The position numbers and the translations under genes are program-made. DNA of 64,000 bases, taken from contig NZ_QNQZ01000001.1 of the NCBI RefSeq assembly GCF_003390935.1, forward strand, positions 1,078,103 through 1,142,102, given 5' to 3'. This stretch comes from Lewinella sp. IMCC34191. Its GTDB lineage: Bacteria; Bacteroidota; Bacteroidia; Chitinophagales; Saprospiraceae. Every line of letters starts with the position of its first letter. The first letter of the stretch is position 1. The notes beneath the pieces are model-generated. The model saw only the letters and a list, made by a program, of their open reading frames with translations. It had not been told where the DNA came from and did no database searches. Below, one piece after another: positions 43,131 through 51,426 of the stretch.

Positions 43131-45205
43131 TTTTCCTCCAGTTGGCGTTTGAAGTAGGAGTAAGTATCCATCTGGGCACGGAAATGGCCCTCCCCCGGTA
43201 GCGTTTTGCGGTATTCGTTGAGCCGTTCCGTGCCGACCAAACGGGCTCGTTCGTTATCCCGCCACTGCATATCCATAATGCGCCGCAGCTCCAGCCGGAT
43301 GAGATTATCATAGATCGGGGTGACGACCTCGACGCGCCGGTACAGGTTCCGGTTCATCCAGTCGGCGGAACCCATGTATACCTTCTCTGATCCGTTGTTT
43401 CCGAAGATGAAAATGCGGGCATGCTCCAGGAAGCGGTCGATGATGCTGATGATCTGAATATTTTCCCGCCGCGATGGGCGTAACCGGCAAATGCCGCGGA
43501 CGATCATGCGCACCTCCACGCCGGCGCGGGCGGCCTCCCTGATCTTGCGGATCATCGTCTCTTCCTCCAGGCTGTTCATCTTCAGAAAGATGTAAGCGTG
43601 CCCGCCTGACTTGGCGATGGCGATCTCGCGGTCGATCAGTTTGAGGAACTCTTCCTCCATATTGAAGGGAGCGACCAACAGATGGTTGCAGCGCGGCAGA
43701 ATTAACTTACCGCGCAGCAGATCGAATACACGCTCTACATCCTGGCCGATGCCCGGCCGGCTCGTGAGCAAAGCATGGTCGGTGTACAGTTTGGCGGTCT
43801 TCTCGTTGAAGTTGCCGGTACCAATGTAGCTGTAGTGGGATTCTTCCCCGGAAGCCGATCTGCGACGGATATGCAGGAGCTTGGTGTGCACCTTTACCGC
43901 CGGATAACTGTAGCGGACGTATGCGCCCGCCTCCTTCATTTGGTTGCCCCAGTAGAGGTTACTGGCCTCGTCGAAGCGCGCCTTAGCCTCTACGAAGGCC
44001 TCCACCTCCTTTCCCTTTTCCAGGGCGTACAGCAGGTTCGTGACCACCTTGGACTGCTTCGCCACCCGGTACAGCGTGATGCGGATCTTGTCCACCTCGG
44101 GGTGGTCTGCGGCTTCCCGGATCAGGTCGGGCACGTAGTCATACTTCTGGTAGGGGAAACTTAGCAGAACGTCCGTTGCCTGGATGGTTTCCAGCAAACT
44201 GTCCGCGGTCTCCAATTTCGGGTGAGGGAGTGGCGGCATGGGCGCGTAGGCCAGATGCTCGTGGTCCGGTGGCTGCGGAAAGGTGAAAAAGTCGTTGAAA
44301 TTGTGGTAGCGCGCCCCGGGAATCATGTCGTACTTGGACAAATGAAGCACCTTCTTCAGTCGCTTCCGCATCCAGTTGGGCATATCCCCATCGTAGAGAA
44401 AGCGCGTGGGCAGTCCGACGTCGCGACTCGCCAGACTGTGCTCGATCTTCCGCAGCAGGTCGCCGTCGAACTCGTTATCGATGTACAACTCGGCGTCTCG
44501 GCTCAGCTTGAAGCAGTAACCGAAATCAACGTCCCGTTCCACGTAGCGGCTGAGATTGGCCCGGATGACGCTATCCAGGAAGATCACGTAGTAGCCATCC
44601 GGATCGCTTTCGGGGCTCGGTAAAACCAGGAAGCGGCCGCACTCCTCGACCGGCACGGGCACCAGGGCAATTTCTTCCTTCGCAATACCGTCCTTTTCCC
44701 GCAGGCAAACGGCGAGGCACAATTGCCCGTCCTCTAACCAGGGCAACTCCCGTTCCCCGTGGTCTACATCGTCGTTGGGTAACCAGTGCAGCGTGAGATG
44801 GGAGCGAATCTTTTCGTCAAAGTGTTTGGCAGCAAACTCCCGCTGATCGTCACTCATCTCGTCGGAATGGATCAGGTGGATGTTCTCCTCTGCGAGTTGG
44901 GGCAGAATTTCGTCGCGAAAGATGCGCCCGAATTCCTGCTGCTGTTGGTAGACAATGCGGCGAATGGCCTTCAGTTCCTTCTTGGGGCGAAAGTCGAAAA
45001 GCTGCCGCCGCTCCGTCTTCGGAAGTTTTTTAAACTGGCGCAGCGAGGAGACCCGAACCCGGTAGAATTCGTCCAGATTGGAACTGTAAATCGCCAGGAA
45101 CCGGATCCGCTCGTAAAGGGGGACCCTCGGATCGGCGGCCTCCTGGAGGACGCGGGCGTTGAAGTCTAACCAGGAGGTGTCGCGTTTGACTAATTCGGTG
45201 GGCAA
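43127..45205 (-). CDS. ppk1: Polyphosphate kinase 1
   Basis: The product has 692 residues. RDTSWLDFNARVLQEA opens the N-domain; SSNLDEFYRVRV, the PLD-like HTKLLHI (phospho-His) and HARIFIFGNNGSEKVYMGSADWMNRNL with the second His region follow. It makes polyphosphate from ATP. The start is TTG at 45205: the RDTSWL motif normally lies only a few residues from the N-terminus and an in-frame stop is found further upstream. It is the first gene of a tightly overlapping run ppk1-acpH-HsdR_N. Confidence 0.95.
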   Translation of the reverse strand: MPTELVKRDTSWLDFNARVLQEAADPRVPLYERIRFLAIYSSNLDEFYRVRVSSLRQFKKLPKTERRQLFDFRPKKELKAIRRIVYQQQQEFGRIFRDEILPQLAEENIHLIHSDEMSDDQREFAAKHFDEKIRSHLTLHWLPNDDVDHGERELPWLEDGQLCLAVCLREKDGIAKEEIALVPVPVEECGRFLVLPSPESDPDGYYVIFLDSVIRANLSRYVERDVDFGYCFKLSRDAELYIDNEFDGDLLRKIEHSLASRDVGLPTRFLYDGDMPNWMRKRLKKVLHLSKYDMIPGARYHNFNDFFTFPQPPDHEHLAYAPMPPLPHPKLETADSLLETIQATDVLLSFPYQKYDYVPDLIREAADHPEVDKIRITLYRVAKQSKVVTNLLYALEKGKEVEAFVEAKARFDEASNLYWGNQMKEAGAYVRYSYPAVKVHTKLLHIRRRSASGEESHYSYIGTGNFNEKTAKLYTDHALLTSRPGIGQDVERVFDLLRGKLILPRCNHLLVAPFNMEEEFLKLIDREIAIAKSGGHAYIFLKMNSLEEETMIRKIREAARAGVEVRMIVRGICRLRPSRRENIQIISIIDRFLEHARIFIFGNNGSEKVYMGSADWMNRNLYRRVEVVTPIYDNLIRLELRRIMDMQWRDNERARLVGTERLNEYRKTLPGEGHFRAQMDTYSYFKRQLEEN

Positions 45206-45366
45206 GATAGCGTGGGTTACACGGCCGGAACGCCGCGGGTTAGGCAGGGGTTTGCTACACGGGTCATATTAAAGATTAGTTAATAGACAGGCAATAGCGA
45301 GCGCGGCTTACGGAGGTCTGAACAAAGTCGGACGGGCTAACTTACATCCCAGTATAAAACGGACGT

Positions 45367-46293
45367 ATGCGACTGATGCAACACAAGCGGGAGGCCTACT
45401 GGTTCTACCGCTATTTATCCAACTTCTACGACAAGCTGGTCAATCCCCTCTTCTGGACGGAGCCCATGCGGGAAAAATCTCTCGACATGATTGACTGGTC
45501 CGGAGCGGATAACCTGAAAGTCATCGATGTAGGTTCGGGTACCGGCTTTACGACCGAAGGCATCACGCACCGCGTTCCGGCAAAGAACATTATCTGCGTC
45601 GACCAGAGCCCAGAGCAAATGGAACGGGCCATGGTTAAGCCAGCCCTGAACGACTGTCGCTTCCGCCTGGGGGATGCCGAGCACCTCCCCTTCCCGGACG
45701 ATACCTTCGACCGCTATGTCTCGGCCGGCTCCATCGAGTACTGGCCCGATCCGCAGCAGGGCGTGTACGAATCCTACCGCGTCATCAAGGAAGGCGGCCA
45801 GGCCCTGCTGATCGGCCCCATCGAGCCGGTGAACCCCATCAGCAAGTTTATCGCTAACGCCTGGATGCTCTTCCCACCGGAGAGTGACTACCATCACTAC
45901 TACGAGCAGGCCGGCTTTACCGAGATCCGGTATACCTACGTGCGTCCGCACTGGCAGGACAACGAACGCTACGGTATCGCCATCGTGGGTACGAAGCCCA
46001 GTCCCGGCCGTAGCCCCGGCGCCCCTGGTCGCGTGAGCCGCTCGCTGGTCGAGGCCGACCCGGAAGGCGGATGGTTGGGTCGCAATCTCTTACTCACCGG
46101 CCGCTTGCTGGCCGGATCGGTCGCCGGCTTTCTCTTCATTCCCATGGCGCTGCTCGCCCACGCCACCGCCCCCCTGCGCGGGGTGGAAGCGGAACACCAT
46201 CAGCCCCTGAATCGCGAGCAGAAGGCCGTGCTGTACGGCCTGGGTGCCGTCGCCACCTTCTTCGTACTGCGGGCCCTATTCCGGAAACGGTAA
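45367..46293 (+). CDS. Plant/archaeal-type MPBQ/MSBQ methyltransferase (VTE3-like)
   Basis: The product has 308 residues. Residues 5-18 (QHKREAYWFYRYLS), 29-40 (WTEPMREKS region), SAM motif I VIDVGSGTGFTT, DQSPEQM, GDAEHLPFP, SAGSIEYWPDP at 119-129 and LIGPIEP follow plant VTE3 almost residue for residue. Even the C-terminal hydrophobic segment (about 238-262), which anchors the plant enzyme in the plastid envelope, is present. VTE3 methylates 2-methyl-6-phytyl- or solanesyl-benzoquinol in tocopherol and plastoquinone synthesis; cyanobacteria use an unrelated enzyme for this step. It forms a 2-bp-spaced operon with a VTE4-like gene. The actual quinone substrate is unknown. Confidence 0.85.
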   Translation: MRLMQHKREAYWFYRYLSNFYDKLVNPLFWTEPMREKSLDMIDWSGADNLKVIDVGSGTGFTTEGITHRVPAKNIICVDQSPEQMERAMVKPALNDCRFRLGDAEHLPFPDDTFDRYVSAGSIEYWPDPQQGVYESYRVIKEGGQALLIGPIEPVNPISKFIANAWMLFPPESDYHHYYEQAGFTEIRYTYVRPHWQDNERYGIAIVGTKPSPGRSPGAPGRVSRSLVEADPEGGWLGRNLLLTGRLLAGSVAGFLFIPMALLAHATAPLRGVEAEHHQPLNREQKAVLYGLGAVATFFVLRALFRKR

Positions 46294-46295
46294 GC

Positions 46296-47144
46296 ATGAG
46301 TATACTGAATCATCGGATCCGGGACTTTTACGACCGGTCCACCCCCCTCTGGCTGGATACCTGGGGCGAACAAATGCACCACGGCTACTACGGTCCCGAC
46401 GGTCGACGAAAGGTAGACCACCGACAGGCCCAGATCGATATGATCGAGGCCCTGCTGGAATGGGGGATGGCCCCCGATAAAGGCGTTGACCGCTTTCTCG
46501 ATGCCGGATGCGGAGTAGGGGGTAGCAGCCGTTATCTGGCCGAAAAGTACGCCGGTGCCGAAGGGATCGGGGTCACCCTGAGCCCTATCCAGGCCCACCG
46601 CGGTAACGGATATAATCGGCAGGCCGGCCTTTCCGACCGCCTGAACATCATCGCCAAAGACGTCTACGAACTGACGCCGGAAAACGCCGGCCAGTTCGAC
46701 CTGATCTGGAGCATGGAATCCGCGGAACACATGGCCGATAAGGAAGGGCTCTTTCGTCTCTTCCACCATCTTCTGCGTCCCGGCGGACGCCTCCTGATGG
46801 CAACGTGGTGTCACCGCCCGGAGCCGCCCGATCTGCTGCCCTCCGAACAGTATACCCTCAAAAAGATCTGCGATCTCTACCACCTGCCGCCCATGGTGAG
46901 CATACCGGAACTGGAAGCGGCCGCCAACCGCGCGGGACTGCAGAAGGTCCGGACGGACGACTGGTCGCCCGCAGTAGAACCCTTCTGGGGGGCAGTGATC
47001 CGCAGCGGCCTCGATCCACGTAACTGGCCCGGGCTCGTCAAGGCCGGCATAGGCACGATCAAGGGGGCGTGGGCCATGCGGTACATGCGTCGGGGCTACT
47101 CCTCCGGCACCGTGCGATACGCCGTACTGAGCGCCGGAAAGTAG
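46296..47144 (+). CDS. Gamma-tocopherol-methyltransferase-like enzyme (VTE4-like)
   Basis: The product has 282 residues from the ATG at 46296. FYDRSTPLWLDTWGEQMHHG at 11-30, LDAGCGVGGSSRYLA at 68-82, IGVTLSPIQA, FDLIWSMESAEHM, MATWCHR, KICDLYHLPP, DWSPAVEPFWGAVIRSGL and IKGAWAMRYMRRGY align with plant VTE4 through the whole length. VTE4 methylates gamma- to alpha-tocopherol; close relatives act on other small ring systems in plants and bacteria. No plastid targeting peptide is present. It starts 2 bp after the VTE3-like stop and ends 6 bp before convergent recN. Confidence 0.83.
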   Translation: MSILNHRIRDFYDRSTPLWLDTWGEQMHHGYYGPDGRRKVDHRQAQIDMIEALLEWGMAPDKGVDRFLDAGCGVGGSSRYLAEKYAGAEGIGVTLSPIQAHRGNGYNRQAGLSDRLNIIAKDVYELTPENAGQFDLIWSMESAEHMADKEGLFRLFHHLLRPGGRLLMATWCHRPEPPDLLPSEQYTLKKICDLYHLPPMVSIPELEAAANRAGLQKVRTDDWSPAVEPFWGAVIRSGLDPRNWPGLVKAGIGTIKGAWAMRYMRRGYSSGTVRYAVLSAGK

Positions 47145-47150
47145 ACTAGA

Positions 47151-48815
47151 CTACACCGCCTCGATCAATTCGCGGGCGTTCTTCAATGCGGATTCGCTCG
47201 GCGGGTTCTGGCTGAGCATCGTGGCAATGGCCCGCACCCGTTCGTCACCGTCCAGCTCGCGCACCCGGGTAATCGTGCGATCCGCGTCCTGTTTGTCCGT
47301 TTTGTACACAAAATAGTGCCGGTGTGCCCGGCTGGCCACCTGCGGGGAGTGGGTGATGACCACGACCTGATGGTGGCGGCTCAGATCGGTGAGGATACGC
47401 CCCATCTTCTGCGCCACGTCGCCACTTACCCCGGAGTCGATCTCATCGAAAATGAGCGTGGGCAGTTCCATGGCCGATGCCACCAAACTTTTCGTGACCA
47501 ACGCCAAGCGTGACATCTCCCCACCGGATGCAGCATCCTTGATGGACTGGAGCTTACCGCCTTTGTTAGCCGAAAACAGGAACTGCACTTCGTCCAGGCC
47601 ATGTGGCCCGGGTTGCTCCAGAGGCACGAAATCCACGCGCAGCCGAGCGTTTTGCATACTCAGATCGGCCAGTTGCTTCTGCACATTCGTGGCGAACTGG
47701 GGAGCGACTTTCTCCCTACCCTTGCGGAGTTGCGCGCCCTGTTCCTGCAGGGACTTTAGTAACTCTTTTTCGGTCCGTTCGAGCTTACTGATCTTGCCGC
47801 CCAGGTCGGAGAAATGGCCGAGCCGGTCGGAGAGGTCCTGGTAGATCGCGAGCAGCTCCGTGTTATCCTTTACGGCGTGTTTCGTATGAAGACGGTATAA
47901 CAGATTCAGTCGCTCCTCGATCTCGTTGAGCCGCTCGGGATTGACCTCGGTTTCCTCTCCGAAGGCTTCCAGATCGCCGGCGACCTCATCGAGTTCAAGG
48001 CGGAGACTTTCGAAACGCTCGCTGATGGCCCGGAGCTGCGGATCCCCGGCGGCAAGCGGTTGGAGCTTGACGGTGATGGCCAACAGGCGATCGGTCACGG
48101 CGTCATCGCCCTCGCTCAGAAAGTGGAAAGCGCCCGACGTGATCTGCTTAATCTCGTCGGCATTGCTCAACCGGTGCTGTTCGGCTTCCAGGTCTTCCTG
48201 TTCGTTCTCCCGCAGTTCGGCGGCTTCCAGTTCATTTACCTGAAACTCGAGAAACTCCTGCTCGCGCGTGGCCTGGGCCTGCTCTTCCCGGAGTTTGCGC
48301 AGCTGCTTGCGGGTATCGAGCAGTGTACTGAAATCCTTGCGGTAGCTGCTTACCGCTTTCTGCTGAGAGGCCAGCGCGTCGAGCAGTTCCAGTTGGAAGT
48401 CGCTGTTGTTGATGTAGAGCGTATCAAACTGCTGGTGGAGATCGATCAGCGTGGCTCCCAGTTGTTGGAGAAGTTTCAGGTTGGCGGGCGTATCGTTGAC
48501 GAAGGCCCGGCTTTTACCGGACGGGGTGATCTCCCGGCGAATGATAAGTTCCGACTCGTAGTCCAGGTCGTTTTGCTCGAACCACGATTGCAGACTGTAG
48601 GCCGCGATGTCGAACCGGCCTTCGATGATGCACTTCTGGCTATCGTCGAAGAGGGTCTTAGTGTCCGCTCGACCGCCGAGGATCAGGTTCAACGCACCCA
48701 GCACGATGGACTTACCGGCACCAGTTTCACCGGTGATGATGCTCAGCCCGTCCGCGAAATCAAGGGTCAGCTCCTCGATGATGGCGTAATTACTGATGTG
48801 CAGCCGTTTGATCAT
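47151..48815 (-). CDS. recN: DNA repair protein RecN
   Basis: The product has 554 residues. MIKRLHISNYAIIEELTLDFADG and GETGAGKSIVLGALNLILGGRAD (Walker A) open an SMC-like ATPase. Long coiled coils occupy about residues 150-370, and ASGGEMSRLALVTK (signature), TLIFDEIDSGVSG (Walker B) and VVVITHSPQVASRAHRHY close it. It acts in double-strand break repair. The length is normal for the family. Confidence 0.96.
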   Translation of the reverse strand: MIKRLHISNYAIIEELTLDFADGLSIITGETGAGKSIVLGALNLILGGRADTKTLFDDSQKCIIEGRFDIAAYSLQSWFEQNDLDYESELIIRREITPSGKSRAFVNDTPANLKLLQQLGATLIDLHQQFDTLYINNSDFQLELLDALASQQKAVSSYRKDFSTLLDTRKQLRKLREEQAQATREQEFLEFQVNELEAAELRENEQEDLEAEQHRLSNADEIKQITSGAFHFLSEGDDAVTDRLLAITVKLQPLAAGDPQLRAISERFESLRLELDEVAGDLEAFGEETEVNPERLNEIEERLNLLYRLHTKHAVKDNTELLAIYQDLSDRLGHFSDLGGKISKLERTEKELLKSLQEQGAQLRKGREKVAPQFATNVQKQLADLSMQNARLRVDFVPLEQPGPHGLDEVQFLFSANKGGKLQSIKDAASGGEMSRLALVTKSLVASAMELPTLIFDEIDSGVSGDVAQKMGRILTDLSRHHQVVVITHSPQVASRAHRHYFVYKTDKQDADRTITRVRELDGDERVRAIATMLSQNPPSESALKNARELIEAV

Positions 48816-48837
48816 AGACGTATTTGTTGGAAAAGCA

Positions 48838-48845
48838 CAAATTTA
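48838..48845 (-). promoter_or_regulatory. -7 promoter box (TAAATTTG) of recN
   Basis: Exact TAnnTTTG on the minus strand, 22 nt before the ATG at 48815. Confidence 0.5.
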
Positions 48846-48919
48846 CAACTCTTTTAGTGCCCTTCGAAATGATGTTTTCCTTAAATTCACGGTGCATTCA
48901 TTCACCTTAAGCGTAACAT

Positions 48920-49429
48920 ATGAACTGGTGGTTGTTCCCGGTAGTCGGGCTTATTCCCCTTTTCGTCGGGGCAATCTACTACAATGAGCGCGTGGTCGGC
49001 GGACTATGGATGCGCGCCACCGGCCTGGACGCCGAACGATTGCAACGCGGCAATATGCTGGTCATCTATGGAATGGCCTACCTGTTCAGCGTGCTGCTAT
49101 CGGTCCTGTTATCCTCCTTCGTCATTCACCAAATGGCCATTGGCGGACTGTTATCGGAGGCACCGGGCTGGGGCGACGGAAACAGTGCCCTGATGCAGCA
49201 ACTGGCCGAGCTCGACCAACAATACGGATTGCTCACCAAGCACCGGACGTTCGGGCACGGTGCACTTCATGGCGGCCTGACGGCATTAGTATTTGTCTCT
49301 CCGATCCTCGCCATTAATGCGCTGTTTGAAAGGCGGCGCTGGAATTACGTCCTGATCCACGTTGGCTACTGGACGATCACCCTCGCGCTGATGGGTGGTG
49401 TTCTTTGCCAGTACCTGAAAGTGTTTTAA
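48920..49429 (+). CDS. DUF1761-like membrane protein
   Basis: The product has 169 residues with four hydrophobic helices. The N-terminal PVVGLIPLFVGAIYYNERVVGGLWMRATGL and the HGALHGGLTALVFVSPILAINALFERR segment resemble DUF1761, a small integral membrane family of unknown function. It precedes the HhH protein by 9 bp; a joint transcript is likely. Confidence 0.7.
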   Translation: MNWWLFPVVGLIPLFVGAIYYNERVVGGLWMRATGLDAERLQRGNMLVIYGMAYLFSVLLSVLLSSFVIHQMAIGGLLSEAPGWGDGNSALMQQLAELDQQYGLLTKHRTFGHGALHGGLTALVFVSPILAINALFERRRWNYVLIHVGYWTITLALMGGVLCQYLKVF

Positions 49430-49438
49430 GGGTAGTCC

Positions 49439-50557
49439 TTGGATTCACGGCAAAATACTCCATGGCATTATACCCGCTCGCAGCGATTGGGGTTACTGAC
49501 CCTTTTACTCTTCATAGCCGGTGCTTACGGACTGTCGAAGTGGTTGAGCAGGCCGCCACGTCCCGCCTACTTATCCGACGACAGCGAGCTGTTTGCCGCC
49601 GCGGATAAGATGCGGTCCGCCATGGCGACGGATGAAGTGAGCGACATATCCAAGGAGGAAGCTTTCCCCTTCGACCCGAATACGGTCACCGAGGCCGACC
49701 TCCAACGACTGGGCCTGAGCGCCAAACAGGCGACGGCCTTCGTTCGGTACCGGGAAAAGGTGAAGTTTCGGCAGCCCCGGGATTTGAACCGCCTCCGCGT
49801 TTTGCGACCCGAGCAAGCGCGTAAGCTGATTTCATGGGCACGTATCGCTCCCCAACCACGAGCCGTACCGGAGACCTACGCGAAAGCCCCGGAAGTAACC
49901 AGCCAGCGATTCTCCTTCGATCCGAATACCCTACCCTACGATAGCCTGCTGCTGCTCGGCCTCACGGAACGGGAAGCCCGCGCATTGGTGAAATACCGCA
50001 GCTATCGCCCGGTAACCTTTCGTAAGCCGGAAGACCTGCGTCGGGTGAGCGCTCTCGACAGTAGTAAGGTGCAAGGGCTGATGGATTTAATCAACCTTCC
50101 CGTGCCGGAAGAAAGCGCTTTACCTGCGCCCCGCCGCCCGGAATCTGCGGAAAGTCCGTCCCGCGTGGACATCAATCGGGCATCGGCCACGGACTGGCAG
50201 CAACTCCCCGGCATCGGTGCCTACCGGGCCAAAAGTATCGTGGCTTACCGCGAGCGACTGGGCGGCTTTGCGGCCACCGAACAGGTGGGTGAAACGTACG
50301 GATTACCGGACAGCACGTTTCGGGCGATGCTCCCCTACCTCGAAGTTAGTCCGGTGACCCGTCCGCTGTTCATCAACCAAGCCGATGCCTCTACCCTGGC
50401 TGCCCATCCTTATTTGCCGCGGCGGACGGCTACGATTATCGTCCGCTACCGAGAGAACCACGGGCCCTACCGATCGGCCGAGGACCTGAAAAAAGTGCGG
50501 GCGGTCTCCACCGAAACGCTGGACAAGCTGTTGCCCTACCTCAACTTCGCATTATGA
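49439..50557 (+). CDS. Membrane-anchored protein with four helix-hairpin-helix units
   Basis: The product has 372 residues from a TTG at 49439; a later ATG would remove the membrane helix at about 17-33. Four ComEA-type HhH units are visible: DPNTVTEADLQRLGLSAKQA, DPNTLPYDSLLLLGLTEREA, DINRASATDWQQLPGIGAYR and NQADASTLAAHPYLPRRTA, each followed by a YR-rich turn. The third, with PGIGAYRA, is the best DNA-binding match. The arrangement fits a periplasmic DNA-binding protein, perhaps for DNA uptake, but no com genes are adjacent. It overlaps cysM by 4 bp. Confidence 0.82.
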   Translation: MDSRQNTPWHYTRSQRLGLLTLLLFIAGAYGLSKWLSRPPRPAYLSDDSELFAAADKMRSAMATDEVSDISKEEAFPFDPNTVTEADLQRLGLSAKQATAFVRYREKVKFRQPRDLNRLRVLRPEQARKLISWARIAPQPRAVPETYAKAPEVTSQRFSFDPNTLPYDSLLLLGLTEREARALVKYRSYRPVTFRKPEDLRRVSALDSSKVQGLMDLINLPVPEESALPAPRRPESAESPSRVDINRASATDWQQLPGIGAYRAKSIVAYRERLGGFAATEQVGETYGLPDSTFRAMLPYLEVSPVTRPLFINQADASTLAAHPYLPRRTATIIVRYRENHGPYRSAEDLKKVRAVSTETLDKLLPYLNFAL

Positions 50558-51426
50558 ACCACCTTTTCGACCTCATCGGCAACACCCCACTCGTCGACCT
50601 CAGTCCGCTCGTGGACCGGCCCGGTATCAAGCTCTACGGCAAGCTGGAGGGGCAAAATCCGGGGGGCTCGGTGAAGGATCGAGCCGCCTTTAGTATGGTG
50701 CAGGGCGCGCTGGCCGCCGGTCGGCTCGAAGGCGGTAAGCGCATCGTGGAAGCCACCAGCGGCAACACCGGTATCGCTATCGCCATGATCGCCGCCGCGC
50801 TGCACGTGCCCGTTACCCTCATCATGCCGGAAAACAGCACCGAGGAACGGGTGAAAACCATGAAGGCCTACGGCGCGGAAGTCATCCTGACCCCCGCCGA
50901 CCGAACCATCGAGTACAGCCGTGAATTGGCGCAGGAGATGGAAGACAGCGGCCAGTACGTGCAGCTAAATCAGTTCTCTAACAAAGACAACTGGAAGGCC
51001 CACTACCGCACCACCGGCCCGGAAATATGGCGAGACACCGACGGACAAGTCACTCATTTCGTGAGTAGTATGGGCACCACCGGAACCATTACCGGAACCG
51101 GTAAATACCTCCACGAGCAGTCGGGAAGCATCCAGATCGTCGGCGTGCAACCGACGGACGGCAGCAGCATCCCGGGTATCCGGCGCTGGTCGCCCGAGTT
51201 CGTGCCGGCCATCTACGACGCCAGCCAGGTAGACCAGAAGATCGACGTCAGCGAAGAAGAATCGGTAGCTATGATGCACCGCCTGGCCAGGGAGTGCGGT
51301 GTCTTCGCCGGGGTAAGCAGCGGCGGGGCAACGGCGGCATCCCTTAAGCTCGCCGCGGAACTGGAGGAAGGACTCATCGTGTGCATCATCTGCGACCGCG
51401 GAGACCGCTACCTGTCTACTCTGTAA
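50554..51426 (+). CDS. cysM: Cysteine synthase B-type
   Basis: The product has 290 residues. LIGNTPLVDLS, the PLP-binding Lys41 in NPGGSVKDRAA, EATSGNTGIAIAMIAA, SMGTTGTITGTGKYL and GVSSGGATAASLKLA are all present. It makes cysteine from O-acetylserine (or phosphoserine) and sulfide or thiosulfate. The shorter length and the NPGGSVKDR motif favour CysM over CysK. The ATG overlaps the HhH gene stop by 4 bp; the 3' end overlaps the convergent carboxylase-like gene by 11 bp. Confidence 0.93.
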   Translation: MNHLFDLIGNTPLVDLSPLVDRPGIKLYGKLEGQNPGGSVKDRAAFSMVQGALAAGRLEGGKRIVEATSGNTGIAIAMIAAALHVPVTLIMPENSTEERVKTMKAYGAEVILTPADRTIEYSRELAQEMEDSGQYVQLNQFSNKDNWKAHYRTTGPEIWRDTDGQVTHFVSSMGTTGTITGTGKYLHEQSGSIQIVGVQPTDGSSIPGIRRWSPEFVPAIYDASQVDQKIDVSEEESVAMMHRLARECGVFAGVSSGGATAASLKLAAELEEGLIVCIICDRGDRYLSTL

